Below the pieces are notes generated by a model, which saw only the letters and a program-made list of their open reading frames with translations, had not been told where the DNA came from and did no database searches. Shown here piece by piece: positions 34,967 to 45,370 of a DNA stretch of 64,000 bases. Every line of letters begins with the position of its first letter. Position 1 is the stretch's first letter. Where the stretch lies: contig CACEOC010000001.1 of NCBI GenBank assembly GCA_902561075.1, positions 62,001-126,000 on the forward strand. The letters are read 5' to 3'. This stretch comes from an uncultured Pelagibacteraceae bacterium. GTDB taxonomy: Bacteria; Pseudomonadota; Alphaproteobacteria; Pelagibacterales; Pelagibacteraceae. Position numbers and translations under genes: made by a program.

Positions 34967-36419
34967 AATAATCTTTGATTAAAGAATTTAATAACCTTAC
35001 TCCATAACCTGTTGCTCCTCCAGAATTTAATGCACCACCATACTTAGAAAATGCCATTCCAGCTATATCTAAATGAGCCCAAGGTGTTTTATTCAATATA
35101 AATCTTTGTAAGAATTGTGCGGCTGTAGTAGATCCTGCTCCACCAACATAATTAATATTTTGCATATCAGCATTTTTAGAATTAATAAGTTTGTCGAAGT
35201 TTTTATGTAGCGGCATTCTCCATAATTTCTCCTCTACTTTTTCACCAGCTTTGATTAATTGATCTGATAATTTGTCATCGTTTGAGAATAATCCTGCATA
35301 TTCAGAACCTAACGAAACTATAATTGCTCCAGTTAGAGTAGCTAAATCAACAATAAATCTGGGTTTAAATTTTTTTTCTGTGAAAGTAAGTGCATCTGCC
35401 AGCACTAATCTACCTTCTGCATCAGTATTCAATATTTCAATCGTTTTACCACTATAAGATTTTACAATGTCACCTGGTCTTTGAGCATTTCCACTTACCA
35501 TATTTTCTACAAGTCCAACTACACCTACAGCATTTACTTTTGCTTTTCTTATAGCTAAGGTTTTCATTAATCCCACAACAACAGCAGAACCAGCCATATC
35601 GTAAGTCATGTCTTCCATGAATTTTGCTGGTTTAAGTGAATATCCTCCTGTATCAAAACATACCCCTTTTCCAACAAATGCTAATGGTTTAGAATTATTT
35701 TTAATACCTTTCCACTCAAGTGTTACAAGATACGAACCTCTTATACTTCCTTGGCCTACTCCAATTAAAGCATTCATTCCTAGTTTTTTTAATTGTCTGT
35801 CATTATAAATATTTATTTTCAAACCATATTTTTTTAGTGAGTTTAATCTTTTTGCGTATTCATCTGGATGTAATATATTTCCTGGTTCAGAAACTAGGTC
35901 TCTTGTGTAAAAAGTTCCTTCCTCGAGTGCTTTAAATTTCAATAGATCATTATCTATAGATTTATTTTTATTTTGTAAAATTTTTATAGTTATATTTTTC
36001 AAGTCTTTTTTGGACTTATATTTTGTAAATTCGTATGATTTTAATTTAAATCCATGAACAAAATGATTAAATGAATTAGATAAATTACCAATCATTGTCT
36101 CAGATAGAATATTTACAAATGTAAAATTATTTAATTTTATAAAATCGTAAAATGATGATCCCAAATTCTCAAGATCATTATTGGAATGTTTTTTTTTAAT
36201 AGATATTAAAATTAAAGTTTTTTCAGGATTTAAGTCAAAATATAGTATTTTTTTTTTCGATTTAGGTTTTGATTTTAATATTCTTCTTAAAAACTCTAAT
36301 TCATTCGTTGAAAGTATTTTCTTATTTTTGAAAATCTTAAAATTTTCATCAGTAAAAATTGCAAATACACCTTTATTAATGGATTTTGTCTCTTTTTTAT
36401 AGATAACTTGAACACTCAT
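34959..36419 (-). CDS. pepA: Cytosol (leucyl) aminopeptidase, M17 family
   Basis: A 486-residue M17 aminopeptidase that releases N-terminal residues from peptides, using two metal ions. The catalytic C-terminal half shows GKGVCFDTGGYSLKPA, MTYDMAGSAVVVGLM and the signature NTDAEGRLVLADAL. The N-terminal half (about residues 1-170) is divergent and Lys-rich. The 3' end overlaps ndk by 8 bases. It is divergent from the lptF operon with a 59-base gap. Confidence 0.94.
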   Translation of the reverse strand: MSVQVIYKKETKSINKGVFAIFTDENFKIFKNKKILSTNELEFLRRILKSKPKSKKKILYFDLNPEKTLILISIKKKHSNNDLENLGSSFYDFIKLNNFTFVNILSETMIGNLSNSFNHFVHGFKLKSYEFTKYKSKKDLKNITIKILQNKNKSIDNDLLKFKALEEGTFYTRDLVSEPGNILHPDEYAKRLNSLKKYGLKINIYNDRQLKKLGMNALIGVGQGSIRGSYLVTLEWKGIKNNSKPLAFVGKGVCFDTGGYSLKPAKFMEDMTYDMAGSAVVVGLMKTLAIRKAKVNAVGVVGLVENMVSGNAQRPGDIVKSYSGKTIEILNTDAEGRLVLADALTFTEKKFKPRFIVDLATLTGAIIVSLGSEYAGLFSNDDKLSDQLIKAGEKVEEKLWRMPLHKNFDKLINSKNADMQNINYVGGAGSTTAAQFLQRFILNKTPWAHLDIAGMAFSKYGGALNSGGATGYGVRLLNSLIKDYYE

Positions 36420-36478
36420 AAAATTTAAAATATAAAATATAGGTTGTGTTTATATATGTTTAAAATTACAGAATTTCA

Positions 36479-37600
36479 ATGGAAAAATTAATATTCAGAA
36501 AATTTTTTAAGGACACTTTTTATTTTTTTATAATTAGTACTTTAAGTCTAACTTTAATAGTTTGGGTTATACAGGCAGTAAATTTTTTAGATTTTGTATC
36601 CGAAGATGGACACAGCTTTAGAGTTTATTTTTTATACACTCTTCTAAGTTTTCCAAAAATATTTGCAAGATTAGTGCTTTTTATGTTTTTTATATCAATT
36701 TTTTATACCATTATAAAGTATGAGAAAAATAATGAATTAATTATATTTTGGGTGAACGGTGTAAAAAAGTCATCATTTCTTAATTTTATAGTTAAGTTTT
36801 CGATAATAATATTGTTGTTACAATTATTTTTAAACATATTTATTGTGCCAAAAGCACAAGATTTAGGAAGGTCATTTATAAGGTCTTCTAATATAGATTA
36901 TTTACCATCACTGATAAAATCTAAAAAATTTATAAATGCAGTCGAAAAATTGACAATATTTTTTGAGAAAAAAGATAACGATGGAAATTTAATAAATATT
37001 TTTATAAACGATTTAAAGAATACCAAAATATCTAAGACTATTTTTGCAAAAAAAGGTGAGATAATTAAACAAGGTAATAATTATTATTTTATTTTGTCAA
37101 ATGGTAATATTATTGAAAATAGTGAAAACAGTGTAAATATAATTTCTTTTGAGACTACTAAAGTAAATTTGTCTAATTATAGTACAAAAACTACTATACA
37201 CCCAAAAATACAAGAGCTTTCTACGAAAGAGTTATTTGAATGTTCAAGGTCAGTAAATTTATATAATATTACATATCAAAGTGATAAACTAATTTGCGAT
37301 AGTAAAGGATCAAAAGAAGTCACAAGAGAACTATACAAAAGAATAATCAATCCATTTTATATAATAATTATTGCAATGGTATCTTCCTGCCTTGCATTAA
37401 GATCAGAAAATGAAATTAAATTTGGTAGACATAAAATTATCATTTTTATTACTTGTGTGACATTAATTATATTATCGCAAATACTTTCTCAATATTCAGG
37501 TCAAATTAATATAAAAAATGTTATTATTTCGTTTTTACCTTTTGTGCTAACAATTTTTTCTTATTTAATAATCCAATACCGTTTAAATAGGAACTTTTAA
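36479..37600 (+). CDS. lptF: LPS export permease LptF
   Basis: A 373-residue permease with about six membrane segments: three in residues 12-125 and three after 295, around a periplasmic beta-jellyroll. LptF and LptG, with ATPase LptB, extract lipopolysaccharide from the inner membrane. The pair arrangement with lptG one base away and lptD next fixes the call. LptF rather than LptG is assigned from gene order. The gene starts the LPS export/outer-membrane operon. Confidence 0.9.
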   Translation: MEKLIFRKFFKDTFYFFIISTLSLTLIVWVIQAVNFLDFVSEDGHSFRVYFLYTLLSFPKIFARLVLFMFFISIFYTIIKYEKNNELIIFWVNGVKKSSFLNFIVKFSIIILLLQLFLNIFIVPKAQDLGRSFIRSSNIDYLPSLIKSKKFINAVEKLTIFFEKKDNDGNLINIFINDLKNTKISKTIFAKKGEIIKQGNNYYFILSNGNIIENSENSVNIISFETTKVNLSNYSTKTTIHPKIQELSTKELFECSRSVNLYNITYQSDKLICDSKGSKEVTRELYKRIINPFYIIIIAMVSSCLALRSENEIKFGRHKIIIFITCVTLIILSQILSQYSGQINIKNVIISFLPFVLTIFSYLIIQYRLNRNF

Positions 37601-37601
37601 A

Positions 37602-38681
37602 ATGATAAATACATATAAAATATATCTTATGAAGTTGTATTTTAAATATTTAATGACTATATCAATAGTTTTTTTGTGTCTAATATTTGTTTTGAATATT
37701 ATAGAAGAAATAAAATTTTTTGATGATTTAAACTTAAGTTTTTTATACCCGGTAATTTTTACATTACTGAACTTACCTACAATATTGTTTGAGATAAGTC
37801 CTTTTATTTTTTTGATAACAACACAAATGTTTTTCTTAGAATTATATAATAGAGATGAAATTATAATTTTTAAACAATATGGAGTTAAAAATTTAGATAT
37901 AATAAAGTTTATATCATTCATTTCATTAATCGTAGGAATATTATTAGTTTTGGGTTTCTATACACTCTCATCCAATTTAAAAAACAATTATTTAATTTTC
38001 AAAAATAAATTTACAGATGATAATAAATATTTGGCTGTTATTAACGAAAGTGGTTTGTGGATAAAAGATGAGGTGAATGATTATGTCAATATAGTTCACG
38101 CTAAATCGATAGAAAAAAATTTTCTAAAAGATGTATCGATAAATCAAATGGATAAAGATCATTCTTTAGTTCAATCAATTTTTGCTGAGGAAATAGATAT
38201 CATGAACAATACATGGAAAATCGAGAATGCTAAAATTTTTAATGTTAATGGGACAAAAATAGATAACAGAGAAATAACATTTAAGACAAATTTTAACTTA
38301 GAAAAAATTAATAATCTTTTTTCAAATTTATCATCATTAAATTTAATTCAGCTGTTTGAGCAATATAATGACTATAAATCATTAGGATATTCAACACTAG
38401 ACATAGAAAGCCATATTCATAAAATAACATCATTGCCAATTTATCTAGTTATCATGATATTATTAGGATCTATTTTGATGTTTAACACCAGCTATAATAA
38501 ATCAAAAGTTGCCAACTTAGTTATTGGAATATTATTATCAGTATTTATTTATTATATTAATTACTTTTTTAATTTAATGGGTATAAATGAAAGAATACCA
38601 GTTATATTATCAGTTTGGTTTCCTTTTATTATTTTAATATTATTATCTGGAATAGGATTGGTTAAAATTAATGAAAAATAA
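37602..38681 (+). CDS. lptG: LPS export permease LptG
   Basis: A 359-residue LptF/LptG-family permease with the same six-segment layout. The N-terminal block RDEIIIFKQYGVKNLDI is the typical cytosolic coupling region, and the C-terminal segments follow YLVIMILLGSILMFN. It forms the LptB2FG complex with the preceding gene. It is separated from lptF by one base and overlaps lptD by 11 bases. Confidence 0.9.
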   Translation: MINTYKIYLMKLYFKYLMTISIVFLCLIFVLNIIEEIKFFDDLNLSFLYPVIFTLLNLPTILFEISPFIFLITTQMFFLELYNRDEIIIFKQYGVKNLDIIKFISFISLIVGILLVLGFYTLSSNLKNNYLIFKNKFTDDNKYLAVINESGLWIKDEVNDYVNIVHAKSIEKNFLKDVSINQMDKDHSLVQSIFAEEIDIMNNTWKIENAKIFNVNGTKIDNREITFKTNFNLEKINNLFSNLSSLNLIQLFEQYNDYKSLGYSTLDIESHIHKITSLPIYLVIMILLGSILMFNTSYNKSKVANLVIGILLSVFIYYINYFFNLMGINERIPVILSVWFPFIILILLSGIGLVKINEK

Positions 38682-41040
38682 AAATAAATTTTTTTTATAT
38701 ATTTTATTCTTACTGAGTTTTACCTTTAATGCCTCAACATCTAATGATTTTGAGTTGGACTCAAAATTGATTGAATTTGATAATGATGGTAAAATCATTA
38801 CTGCAACTGGGGATGTAGAAATTAAAGTTGAAAATGGAATAATAATTAAAAGTGATAAATCTATATTAAATAAAGAGGATTCTATTCTTGAAGCTAGTGG
38901 TAATATTTATTTTTTAGATGAAAAAAATAAAATAGAAATATTTGCTGAAAATATAAAATATGAAAAGAAAAAAAATATTATTATCTTTAAAGGTGATAAT
39001 AAAACAATATTTGACAAAAAATTTAATCTAAAATCAAGAGATATAATTTATAATAAAAACAAAAATTTAATCTACTCGAATTACAAAACTTCTCTAAAAG
39101 ATAAAGATAATAACAATTTATTTTTCGATAATTTTAAATTTAATGTAATTGATAAAGTGGTTGATGTAGAGAACTTACAATTAATCGATGCGAGTAAAAA
39201 TGACTATAAAATAAATGAAGCAATGATTAATTTAAACATTGGAGAGTTTATTGGAAAAAACGTAAAAATCTTTTTTTATAAAGAAATTTTTGGCAATTCT
39301 GAAAATGATCCAAGATTATTTGGAAATTCAATTATTCATAATAAAAACGAGACCTTAGTAAGCAAAGGTATTTTTACTTCTTGTAAAATAAACAATAATG
39401 AAAAATGCCCACCATGGATAATAAAGGCTGATCAAGTAAAACATAATAAAAAAAATAAAACAATTGAATATAAAAACGCTTGGTTAAATATTTATGATTT
39501 TCCATTGGCATATTTTCCTTTTTTTTATCATCCAGATCCAACCGTAAAAAGGCAATCAGGATTTTTACTTCCTAAGTTAAGTAATTCATCTACTTTAGGG
39601 AATTCAATTCAAGTGCCTTATTACAAAGTTATTTCAGATAATAAAGATCTTACATTTTCACCAAAAATATTTTTTGATGACGATGTTTTACTACAATCTG
39701 AATATAGACAAAAAAATAAAAATAGTGAGTTAATTACAGATCAAAGTATTAATTTTAATGACGATTCAACAAAATCACATTTTTTTGGTAATTTTATTAA
39801 TTCTACAGAAAATAATGAATATCAACTTAATATAGAAACTACATCAAACAAAAATTATTTAAAAAAGTATGAGGTTACATCTCCTTTAATTGATGACAAT
39901 ATGAATCTAAATAGCTTTATAAGCTTTGAAAAAGATTTTGATAATAGCTATTTTTTTACGTCATTTGAAGTTTTTGAGGATCTAACAAAAAATGATTCGG
40001 ATAGCTACGAGTATATTTATCCAAATTATTTATTTAATAAGCAAATTTTCCCTGATACACCTGGTAGTGTTGAGTTTTATACGTCTGGATATCAAAAAAA
40101 ATATGATACAAATAAATATGATGCTGTAATAGTAAATGATATTAAATATAAATCTCCTCAAAATATTTCAAAAACGGGTTCAATAAATAATTTCACTTTT
40201 AATTTAAAAAACCTAAATACTGATGGAGAGAATTCAACTAATCATAGTGATAATTTAAAAAAAAAAATTTTAACATCTTTTCAAATTGATACCAAGCATC
40301 CTATGAAAAAAGAAACAGATAGTTATTTAAATTACTTAACACCGAAGGTATCCTTAAAATTTAGCCCAACAGAAACAAAGAATATTAGAGATGAGGAAAA
40401 TACTATAAATTACCTGGGACTTTTTAATGTCGACAGATTTAATGATAATCAAATGATTGAAGGGGGCGAATCTTTAACATTAGGATTTGATTACAAATCT
40501 AAAAGCAAAAAAAATAATAAAGGCTTAGAGTTGTCGATTGGTCAAGTTTATAGAATATCTGAAAATAATGATCTTCCTATAGCAACTAGCTTAGGGCAAA
40601 CAAGGTCAGATTTCATAGGAAACCTTAATTATGACTATTCAGAAAAATTAAAAATTAATTACTCATTCGCGATAGATAACAATTTCGAAGATACCAATTA
40701 CGACTTTCTAGAGACATCTTTGTCACTTAATAAGTTTATTACATCATTTAAGTTTTTAAATACTAATAAAGCTTTAGGTGATAAAAGTTTTATATCAAAT
40801 ACATCAAAAATAAATTTTAATAATGAACATTCATTAAATTTTACAACAAACAAAAATTTAGACGAAAATTATACAGAATATTATGATTTAATATATGAAT
40901 ATAAAAATGACTGTTTTGCAGCGTCAGTTGAATACAAAAAATCTTTTTACAATGATGTTGATATAGTAGCTGGAGAAAACATAATGTTTTCAATTAAAAT
41001 AATTCCATTTGGTAAAATTAATACTTTAAGCTTAAATTAG
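38671..41040 (+). CDS. lptD: LPS assembly outer-membrane protein LptD
   Basis: A 789-residue LptD, the beta-barrel that inserts LPS into the outer leaflet. A signal peptide (FFLYILFLLSFTFNAS) precedes an OstA/LptA-like jellyroll (about 30-190) and a C-terminal barrel to the end. Conserved blocks are KCPPWIIKADQVKH, NAWLNIYDFPLAYFPFFYHPDP and RQSGFLLPKL. Only three cysteines occur in the mature protein: two in FTSCKINNNEKCPPW and one in KNDCFAASVEY, where E. coli has an adjacent CC pair. It overlaps lptG by 11 bases and is followed by surA after 4 bases. Confidence 0.93.
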   Translation: MKNKNKFFLYILFLLSFTFNASTSNDFELDSKLIEFDNDGKIITATGDVEIKVENGIIIKSDKSILNKEDSILEASGNIYFLDEKNKIEIFAENIKYEKKKNIIIFKGDNKTIFDKKFNLKSRDIIYNKNKNLIYSNYKTSLKDKDNNNLFFDNFKFNVIDKVVDVENLQLIDASKNDYKINEAMINLNIGEFIGKNVKIFFYKEIFGNSENDPRLFGNSIIHNKNETLVSKGIFTSCKINNNEKCPPWIIKADQVKHNKKNKTIEYKNAWLNIYDFPLAYFPFFYHPDPTVKRQSGFLLPKLSNSSTLGNSIQVPYYKVISDNKDLTFSPKIFFDDDVLLQSEYRQKNKNSELITDQSINFNDDSTKSHFFGNFINSTENNEYQLNIETTSNKNYLKKYEVTSPLIDDNMNLNSFISFEKDFDNSYFFTSFEVFEDLTKNDSDSYEYIYPNYLFNKQIFPDTPGSVEFYTSGYQKKYDTNKYDAVIVNDIKYKSPQNISKTGSINNFTFNLKNLNTDGENSTNHSDNLKKKILTSFQIDTKHPMKKETDSYLNYLTPKVSLKFSPTETKNIRDEENTINYLGLFNVDRFNDNQMIEGGESLTLGFDYKSKSKKNNKGLELSIGQVYRISENNDLPIATSLGQTRSDFIGNLNYDYSEKLKINYSFAIDNNFEDTNYDFLETSLSLNKFITSFKFLNTNKALGDKSFISNTSKINFNNEHSLNFTTNKNLDENYTEYYDLIYEYKNDCFAASVEYKKSFYNDVDIVAGENIMFSIKIIPFGKINTLSLN

Positions 41041-41044
41041 TATT

Positions 41045-41977
41045 ATGAAAAATACTTTAATAAGTTTCATAATTTATATTTTTGTCCTTAATTCAAATAC
41101 TTATTCTAGTGAAATAAAAATTGAATATAAAATTGATAATCAGATTATTACAAATATTGATATAGATAATGAAATTAAATATTTACAATCATTAAACAAA
41201 AATTTAGATGATTTATCCAAAAAAAAAATAAAAGAAATAGCACTAAATTCAGTTATACAAGAAAAGGTAAAATATATCGAGTTGAGTAAATACTTTGATT
41301 TTACTTTAGAAGACAATGAACTTGAAAAAATAATTTATCAGAATTTATATAACAATTTAAAGTTAGAAAATCGAAATCAACTAAATAATTATTTTAATAA
41401 ATATGGTTTAAATTTGGAAGATATTTTTTTTAAATTTAAAATAGAACTTCTTTGGAACAAGCTCATTTACGAAAAATATATATCAAATGTAGTTTTAGAT
41501 AAAAAAAAATTAAAAGATAAAATAAAAGAGGATATTTCGCAAAAAGAACCTATAGAAGAATTTAATTTAAAAGAAATATTATTCAATGTTGACACCAACG
41601 AAACAGTCGAAAATAAGTATTCAGAAATATTACAAACTATTAATGAAAGAGGATTTGAGAATGCTGCAAATATATATAGTTTATCTAATACATCTAAATA
41701 TGGTGGTTCTATAGGTTGGTTGAAAAAGACACAACTTTCAAAAACAATTTATAGCAAGATTAAAACTTTAGGTAACACAGAAATAAGTAAACCTATACAA
41801 GCGGGTAATGGTTATTTAATTATAAAAGTTGAAGAAAAAAGGTTTATTAATGAGACAATAAATGAAAAAGATGAACTTGAAAAATTATTAAGAAAAGAAA
41901 CAGATAAACAATTAAATAATTTTTCAACTATATTTTTTAATAAAATTAAAAAAAATATAATTATAAATGAACTATAA
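41045..41977 (+). CDS. surA: SurA-like periplasmic peptidyl-prolyl isomerase
   Basis: A 310-residue chaperone with a signal peptide (LISFIIYIFVLNSNTYSS), a helical SurA N-terminal domain (about 25-160) and a single parvulin domain (about 175-275, with FNLKEILFNV, YGGSIGWLKKTQL and GNGYLIIKVEEKR). E. coli SurA has two parvulin domains and 428 residues, so this is a shorter form. It escorts outer-membrane proteins, including LptD, matching its location. It overlaps pdxA by 11 bases. Confidence 0.87.
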   Translation: MKNTLISFIIYIFVLNSNTYSSEIKIEYKIDNQIITNIDIDNEIKYLQSLNKNLDDLSKKKIKEIALNSVIQEKVKYIELSKYFDFTLEDNELEKIIYQNLYNNLKLENRNQLNNYFNKYGLNLEDIFFKFKIELLWNKLIYEKYISNVVLDKKKLKDKIKEDISQKEPIEEFNLKEILFNVDTNETVENKYSEILQTINERGFENAANIYSLSNTSKYGGSIGWLKKTQLSKTIYSKIKTLGNTEISKPIQAGNGYLIIKVEEKRFINETINEKDELEKLLRKETDKQLNNFSTIFFNKIKKNIIINEL

Positions 41978-42950
41978 ACCTTTATTAATATTATTGGGTG
42001 AGCCGTATAGTGTTTTTATTGAATTATTTCTTAAAACTTACAAAAAATATATTTTAAAAGATAAAATAAAAATACCAATTGTTCTTGTTGGTTCATATCA
42101 ACTGTTTGAAGCACAAATGAAATATTTTAATTATAATTTTAAAATAAATATAATTAATGAAAAAAATATTAATAAGGTTAAGAATAACAAAAAAATCAAT
42201 ATCATAGACGTAGATCATAAATTTAAAAATATTTTTGAAAAAAAATCGAGCTATTCAAATACTTACATCAAAAATACTTTCAAAGTTTCACTTAAGTTAC
42301 TACAAAATAATAAAGCTTGTGGTCTAATTAATGGCCCAATATCCAAAAAAAAATTTTTAAATAAGCGATATTTAGGTATCACAGAATATTTAACTTCTTT
42401 AACTAAAACTAAAGAAACTTCAATGCTAATATTTAATAATAAATTGTCAGTATGTCCTATCACTACTCATCTTCCTATAAACAAAGTTTCTAAAAATTTA
42501 TCAATAAAAAAAATTTGTTCCAGTGTCATACGACTTAATAATTTTTTTAAAAATAAGTTAAAAGTTAAACCTAAAATAGCTATTTTGGGACTTAACCCGC
42601 ATTGTGAAAGCAATAGCTTAGTTAGTGAAGAGGATAAAATAATTAAACCTGCATTAATGTCTTTAAAATCAAAAAAAATTAATATTTCAGGTTTATTTTC
42701 TGCTGATACATTTTTTTTAAAAGAAAATTACAAAAAATATAATCTTGTTATTGGGATGTATCATGATCAAGTACTAACACCTGCAAAGACACTCTTTGAT
42801 TTTAATGCAATAAATATTACAGTCGGATTGCCTTTTATTAGAATATCTCCTGATCATGGTCCAAATGAAAGTATGGTATCAAAAAATATTTCAAATCCTT
42901 TATCCTTAATTAAATCTATAGATTTTTTTAGAAGAATTAATGCAATTTAA
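41967..42950 (+). CDS. pdxA: 4-hydroxythreonine-4-phosphate dehydrogenase
   Basis: A 327-residue PdxA of pyridoxal-phosphate synthesis. Recognisable regions are LINGPISKKKF, the metal-binding histidine of GMYHDQVLTPAKTL, and NITVGLPFIRISPDHG with the second histidine. Also present is ILGLNPHCES. It sits in the conserved order surA-pdxA-ksgA with 11-base overlaps on each side. The N-terminal region is divergent, but catalytic residues are intact. Confidence 0.94.
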   Translation: MNYKPLLILLGEPYSVFIELFLKTYKKYILKDKIKIPIVLVGSYQLFEAQMKYFNYNFKINIINEKNINKVKNNKKINIIDVDHKFKNIFEKKSSYSNTYIKNTFKVSLKLLQNNKACGLINGPISKKKFLNKRYLGITEYLTSLTKTKETSMLIFNNKLSVCPITTHLPINKVSKNLSIKKICSSVIRLNNFFKNKLKVKPKIAILGLNPHCESNSLVSEEDKIIKPALMSLKSKKINISGLFSADTFFLKENYKKYNLVIGMYHDQVLTPAKTLFDFNAINITVGLPFIRISPDHGPNESMVSKNISNPLSLIKSIDFFRRINAI

Positions 42951-43731
42951 GCCAAAAAAAAGCTTAGGTCAAAATTTTCTTAAGGATGAAAATATCTTAA
43001 AATTGATTGTTGAAAAGGCTGACATAAATAAAAATGACAGTGTTATTGAGATTGGTCCAGGAACAGGAAATCTTACAAAAAAAATTTTATTTAAAATGCC
43101 ACATTCAATCACTGTAATTGAAAAAGATCAAAATTTATCAAACAAATTAAAAGCAGATTTTAAAGATAAAATTAATTTAATTAATAAAGATTTTTTACTA
43201 ATGAAAGAAAAAGATATTAAATTAAATGATAATATTATATTAGGCAACCTTCCATATAACGTTTCTACTGAGATTTTAATTAAACTTATAAAAACATACA
43301 AAAATTCTAAATATAAAAAACTCCTTTTTATGTTTCAAAAAGAAGTTGCCGATAGAATTATAGCCAATTATAATACCAAAAACTATGGAAGATTATCAAT
43401 TATCTCACAGTTTGCTATGAATGTTTACAAAATCAAAGATGTGAGTCCTAATTGTTTTTATCCCAAGCCAAAAGTTTCGAGCACATTACTTTTATTTATA
43501 CCAAAAAAAAAAATTTACAAAATTAATGAAATAAAAAATCTAGAATATATAACAAGAACCTTTTTTAATCTTAAAAGAAAAATGATTAAAAAACCACTTA
43601 AACAAATATTCAAAAACTTTAGTAATGTAGAGAAAAAACTTAAATTAAAAATAAATGACCGGCCACAAAATCTCAACCCTTTAACATATTATAAAATTTG
43701 TGAAGAATATGAGAAATTAGCTAATAAGTGA
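42940..43731 (+). CDS. ksgA: 16S rRNA dimethyladenosine transferase
   Basis: A 263-residue KsgA/RsmA, which dimethylates two adjacent adenines near the 3' end of 16S rRNA. It begins KKSLGQNFLKDENIL, has the SAM motif IEIGPGTGNLTKK and the catalytic NLPYNVSTEI, plus MFQKEVADRI. It overlaps pdxA by 11 bases and the convergent gmk by 15 bases. Confidence 0.96.
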   Translation: MQFKPKKSLGQNFLKDENILKLIVEKADINKNDSVIEIGPGTGNLTKKILFKMPHSITVIEKDQNLSNKLKADFKDKINLINKDFLLMKEKDIKLNDNIILGNLPYNVSTEILIKLIKTYKNSKYKKLLFMFQKEVADRIIANYNTKNYGRLSIISQFAMNVYKIKDVSPNCFYPKPKVSSTLLLFIPKKKIYKINEIKNLEYITRTFFNLKRKMIKKPLKQIFKNFSNVEKKLKLKINDRPQNLNPLTYYKICEEYEKLANK

Positions 43732-44337
43732 TTTAACATGTTCACTAATTTTTGATTTATCAAAGAATTTTTTTTGTTTTTTTAGTTCCGAGTCAATAAT
43801 ATCTTTAATCTCCTGTACACATATTTCCAAATTATCATTTATAACCACGTAATCATAATCTTTCCAATGCTTTACATCCTCTTCAAATTTTTTCATTCTT
43901 TCATTTATAATTTCATCTTTGTTATTTTCTCTTTCTGCTAATCTATTTAATAACGTTTTTTTTGAGGGCGGTAGAATAAAAAATGTAATTAATTCAAACT
44001 TTAAATCTTTTTTTTTAATTTGATCTGTACCCTGCCAATCAATATCAAATAATACATTTTTACCATTTTCTAGATGTTTAAATACTTTTTTTTTTGAGGA
44101 TCCATAGTAATTATTAAATACTTTAGCATGCTCTAATAGCTCATCCTTAATGATTAATTTTTTAAAGTCTTCTTCACTTATAAAAAAGTAATCTTTTCCA
44201 TTTGTTTCGTTTATTCTAGGAATCCTAGTTGTGTATGAAATTGAAACTTTAAAGTTATAAAGATTTGATAATTTTTTGACTAATGTTGTTTTTCCCGCTC
44301 CAGATGGAGAAGATAAAATTATTAATGCACCTTCCAT
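43717..44337 (-). CDS. gmk: Guanylate kinase
   Basis: A 206-residue GMP kinase. The P-loop is LSSPSGAGKTTLVKKL, and the GMP-binding region shows SYTTRIPRINETNGKDYFFI and HAKVFNNYYGSSKK, followed by NVLFDIDWQGTDQI and LAERENNKDEIINERMKK. It makes GDP for nucleic acid synthesis. It lies 22 bases downstream of acpP on the same strand and overlaps the convergent ksgA by 15 bases. Confidence 0.96.
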   Translation of the reverse strand: MEGALIILSSPSGAGKTTLVKKLSNLYNFKVSISYTTRIPRINETNGKDYFFISEEDFKKLIIKDELLEHAKVFNNYYGSSKKKVFKHLENGKNVLFDIDWQGTDQIKKKDLKFELITFFILPPSKKTLLNRLAERENNKDEIINERMKKFEEDVKHWKDYDYVVINDNLEICVQEIKDIIDSELKKQKKFFDKSKISEHVKSLIS

Positions 44338-44359
44338 ATTCTAGTACATTAACTATTTT

Positions 44360-44599
44360 TTAGTTAGCTTTATTCTCAATAAATTTGATCGCATCCCCAA
44401 CAGTTAATATTTTTTCAGCTTCACTGTCAGAAATTTCAGATCCAAATTCTTCCTCAAATGCCATTACTAGTTCAACTGTATCAAGACTATCTGCTCCTAG
44501 ATCGTCGATAAAGCTGGACTCTTCTGTTACTTTGGCTTCTTCGATGCCGAGATGGTCAGCTACTATTTTTTTTACTTTATTTGAAACGTCTGTAGACAT
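44360..44599 (-). CDS. acpP: Acyl carrier protein
   Basis: A 79-residue acidic ACP with the 4'-phosphopantetheine serine in [19 protein letters not shown]. It carries growing chains in fatty acid synthesis and for lipid A. It lies in the order fabD-fabG-acpP. Codon use is less AT-biased than in neighbours, consistent with high expression. Confidence 0.97.
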   Translation of the reverse strand: MSTDVSNKVKKIVADHLGIEEAKVTEESSFIDDLGADSLDTVELVMAFEEEFGSEISDSEAEKILTVGDAIKFIENKAN

Positions 44600-44635
44600 A
44601 ATATTTTCTCGTTAATAAATCAATAATCAGCTTTG

Positions 44636-45370
44636 TCAAGACATATACATGCCTCCATTAACATGTATTGTTTCACCTGTAATATATGATGCCATATCTG
44701 AACATAGAAAAGCTACTGTATTAGATACATCCTCCCCCGATCCCAATCTGCTCATCGGTATATTAGAAATTAGTATATTTTTATATTCTTCCGATATTTT
44801 ATCTGTCATGTTTGTTTTTATAAAACCTGGAGATACACAGTTTATAAATATATTTTTTTTTGCATATTCTAAAGCTAAACTTTTAGACATAGCAATCATA
44901 CCAGCTTTAGATGCAGCATAATTTGATTGACCAATATTTCCAGTATGTCCAACTATTGACGTTATATTTACAATTTTACCTGATTTATTTTTTAACATTT
45001 TTTTTATTACACTTTTGCATAGATAAAATGTGGAACTTAAATTTATATCAATTACTTTCTGCCACTCTTCATTTTTCATTCTTAATGATAAATTGTCGTT
45101 TGTTATTCCTGCATTATTTACTAGAACATCAATTCCATTTAATTTAGAAAAAGCATTGTCTACAAAACTTTCAATTTCTGAATGATTGGATAAATCAAAT
45201 TGAATTGTATTTATATTAGGAAATTCATTTTTTAAATTTTCTAGTTTTTTTTCGTTTGTTCCGGTAGCAATCACATTTCCATTAAGTGAAACAAACTTTT
45301 TAACTAAATATGTACCTATACCGCCTGTAGCACCAGTAATAAGAATTTTTTTGTTTTTAAAAATAATCAT
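44636..45370 (-). CDS. fabG: 3-oxoacyl-ACP reductase
   Basis: A 244-residue short-chain dehydrogenase that reduces 3-ketoacyl-ACP with NADPH. It shows ITGATGGIGTYLVKKF, the NNAGITNDNLSLRM block with NAG, and the catalytic YAASKAGM tyrosine and lysine after VGHTGNIGQSN. The end (ITGETIHVNGGMYMS) is typical of FabG. The start overlaps the fabD stop by 4 bases (ATGA). Confidence 0.96.
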   Translation of the reverse strand: MIIFKNKKILITGATGGIGTYLVKKFVSLNGNVIATGTNEKKLENLKNEFPNINTIQFDLSNHSEIESFVDNAFSKLNGIDVLVNNAGITNDNLSLRMKNEEWQKVIDINLSSTFYLCKSVIKKMLKNKSGKIVNITSIVGHTGNIGQSNYAASKAGMIAMSKSLALEYAKKNIFINCVSPGFIKTNMTDKISEEYKNILISNIPMSRLGSGEDVSNTVAFLCSDMASYITGETIHVNGGMYMS

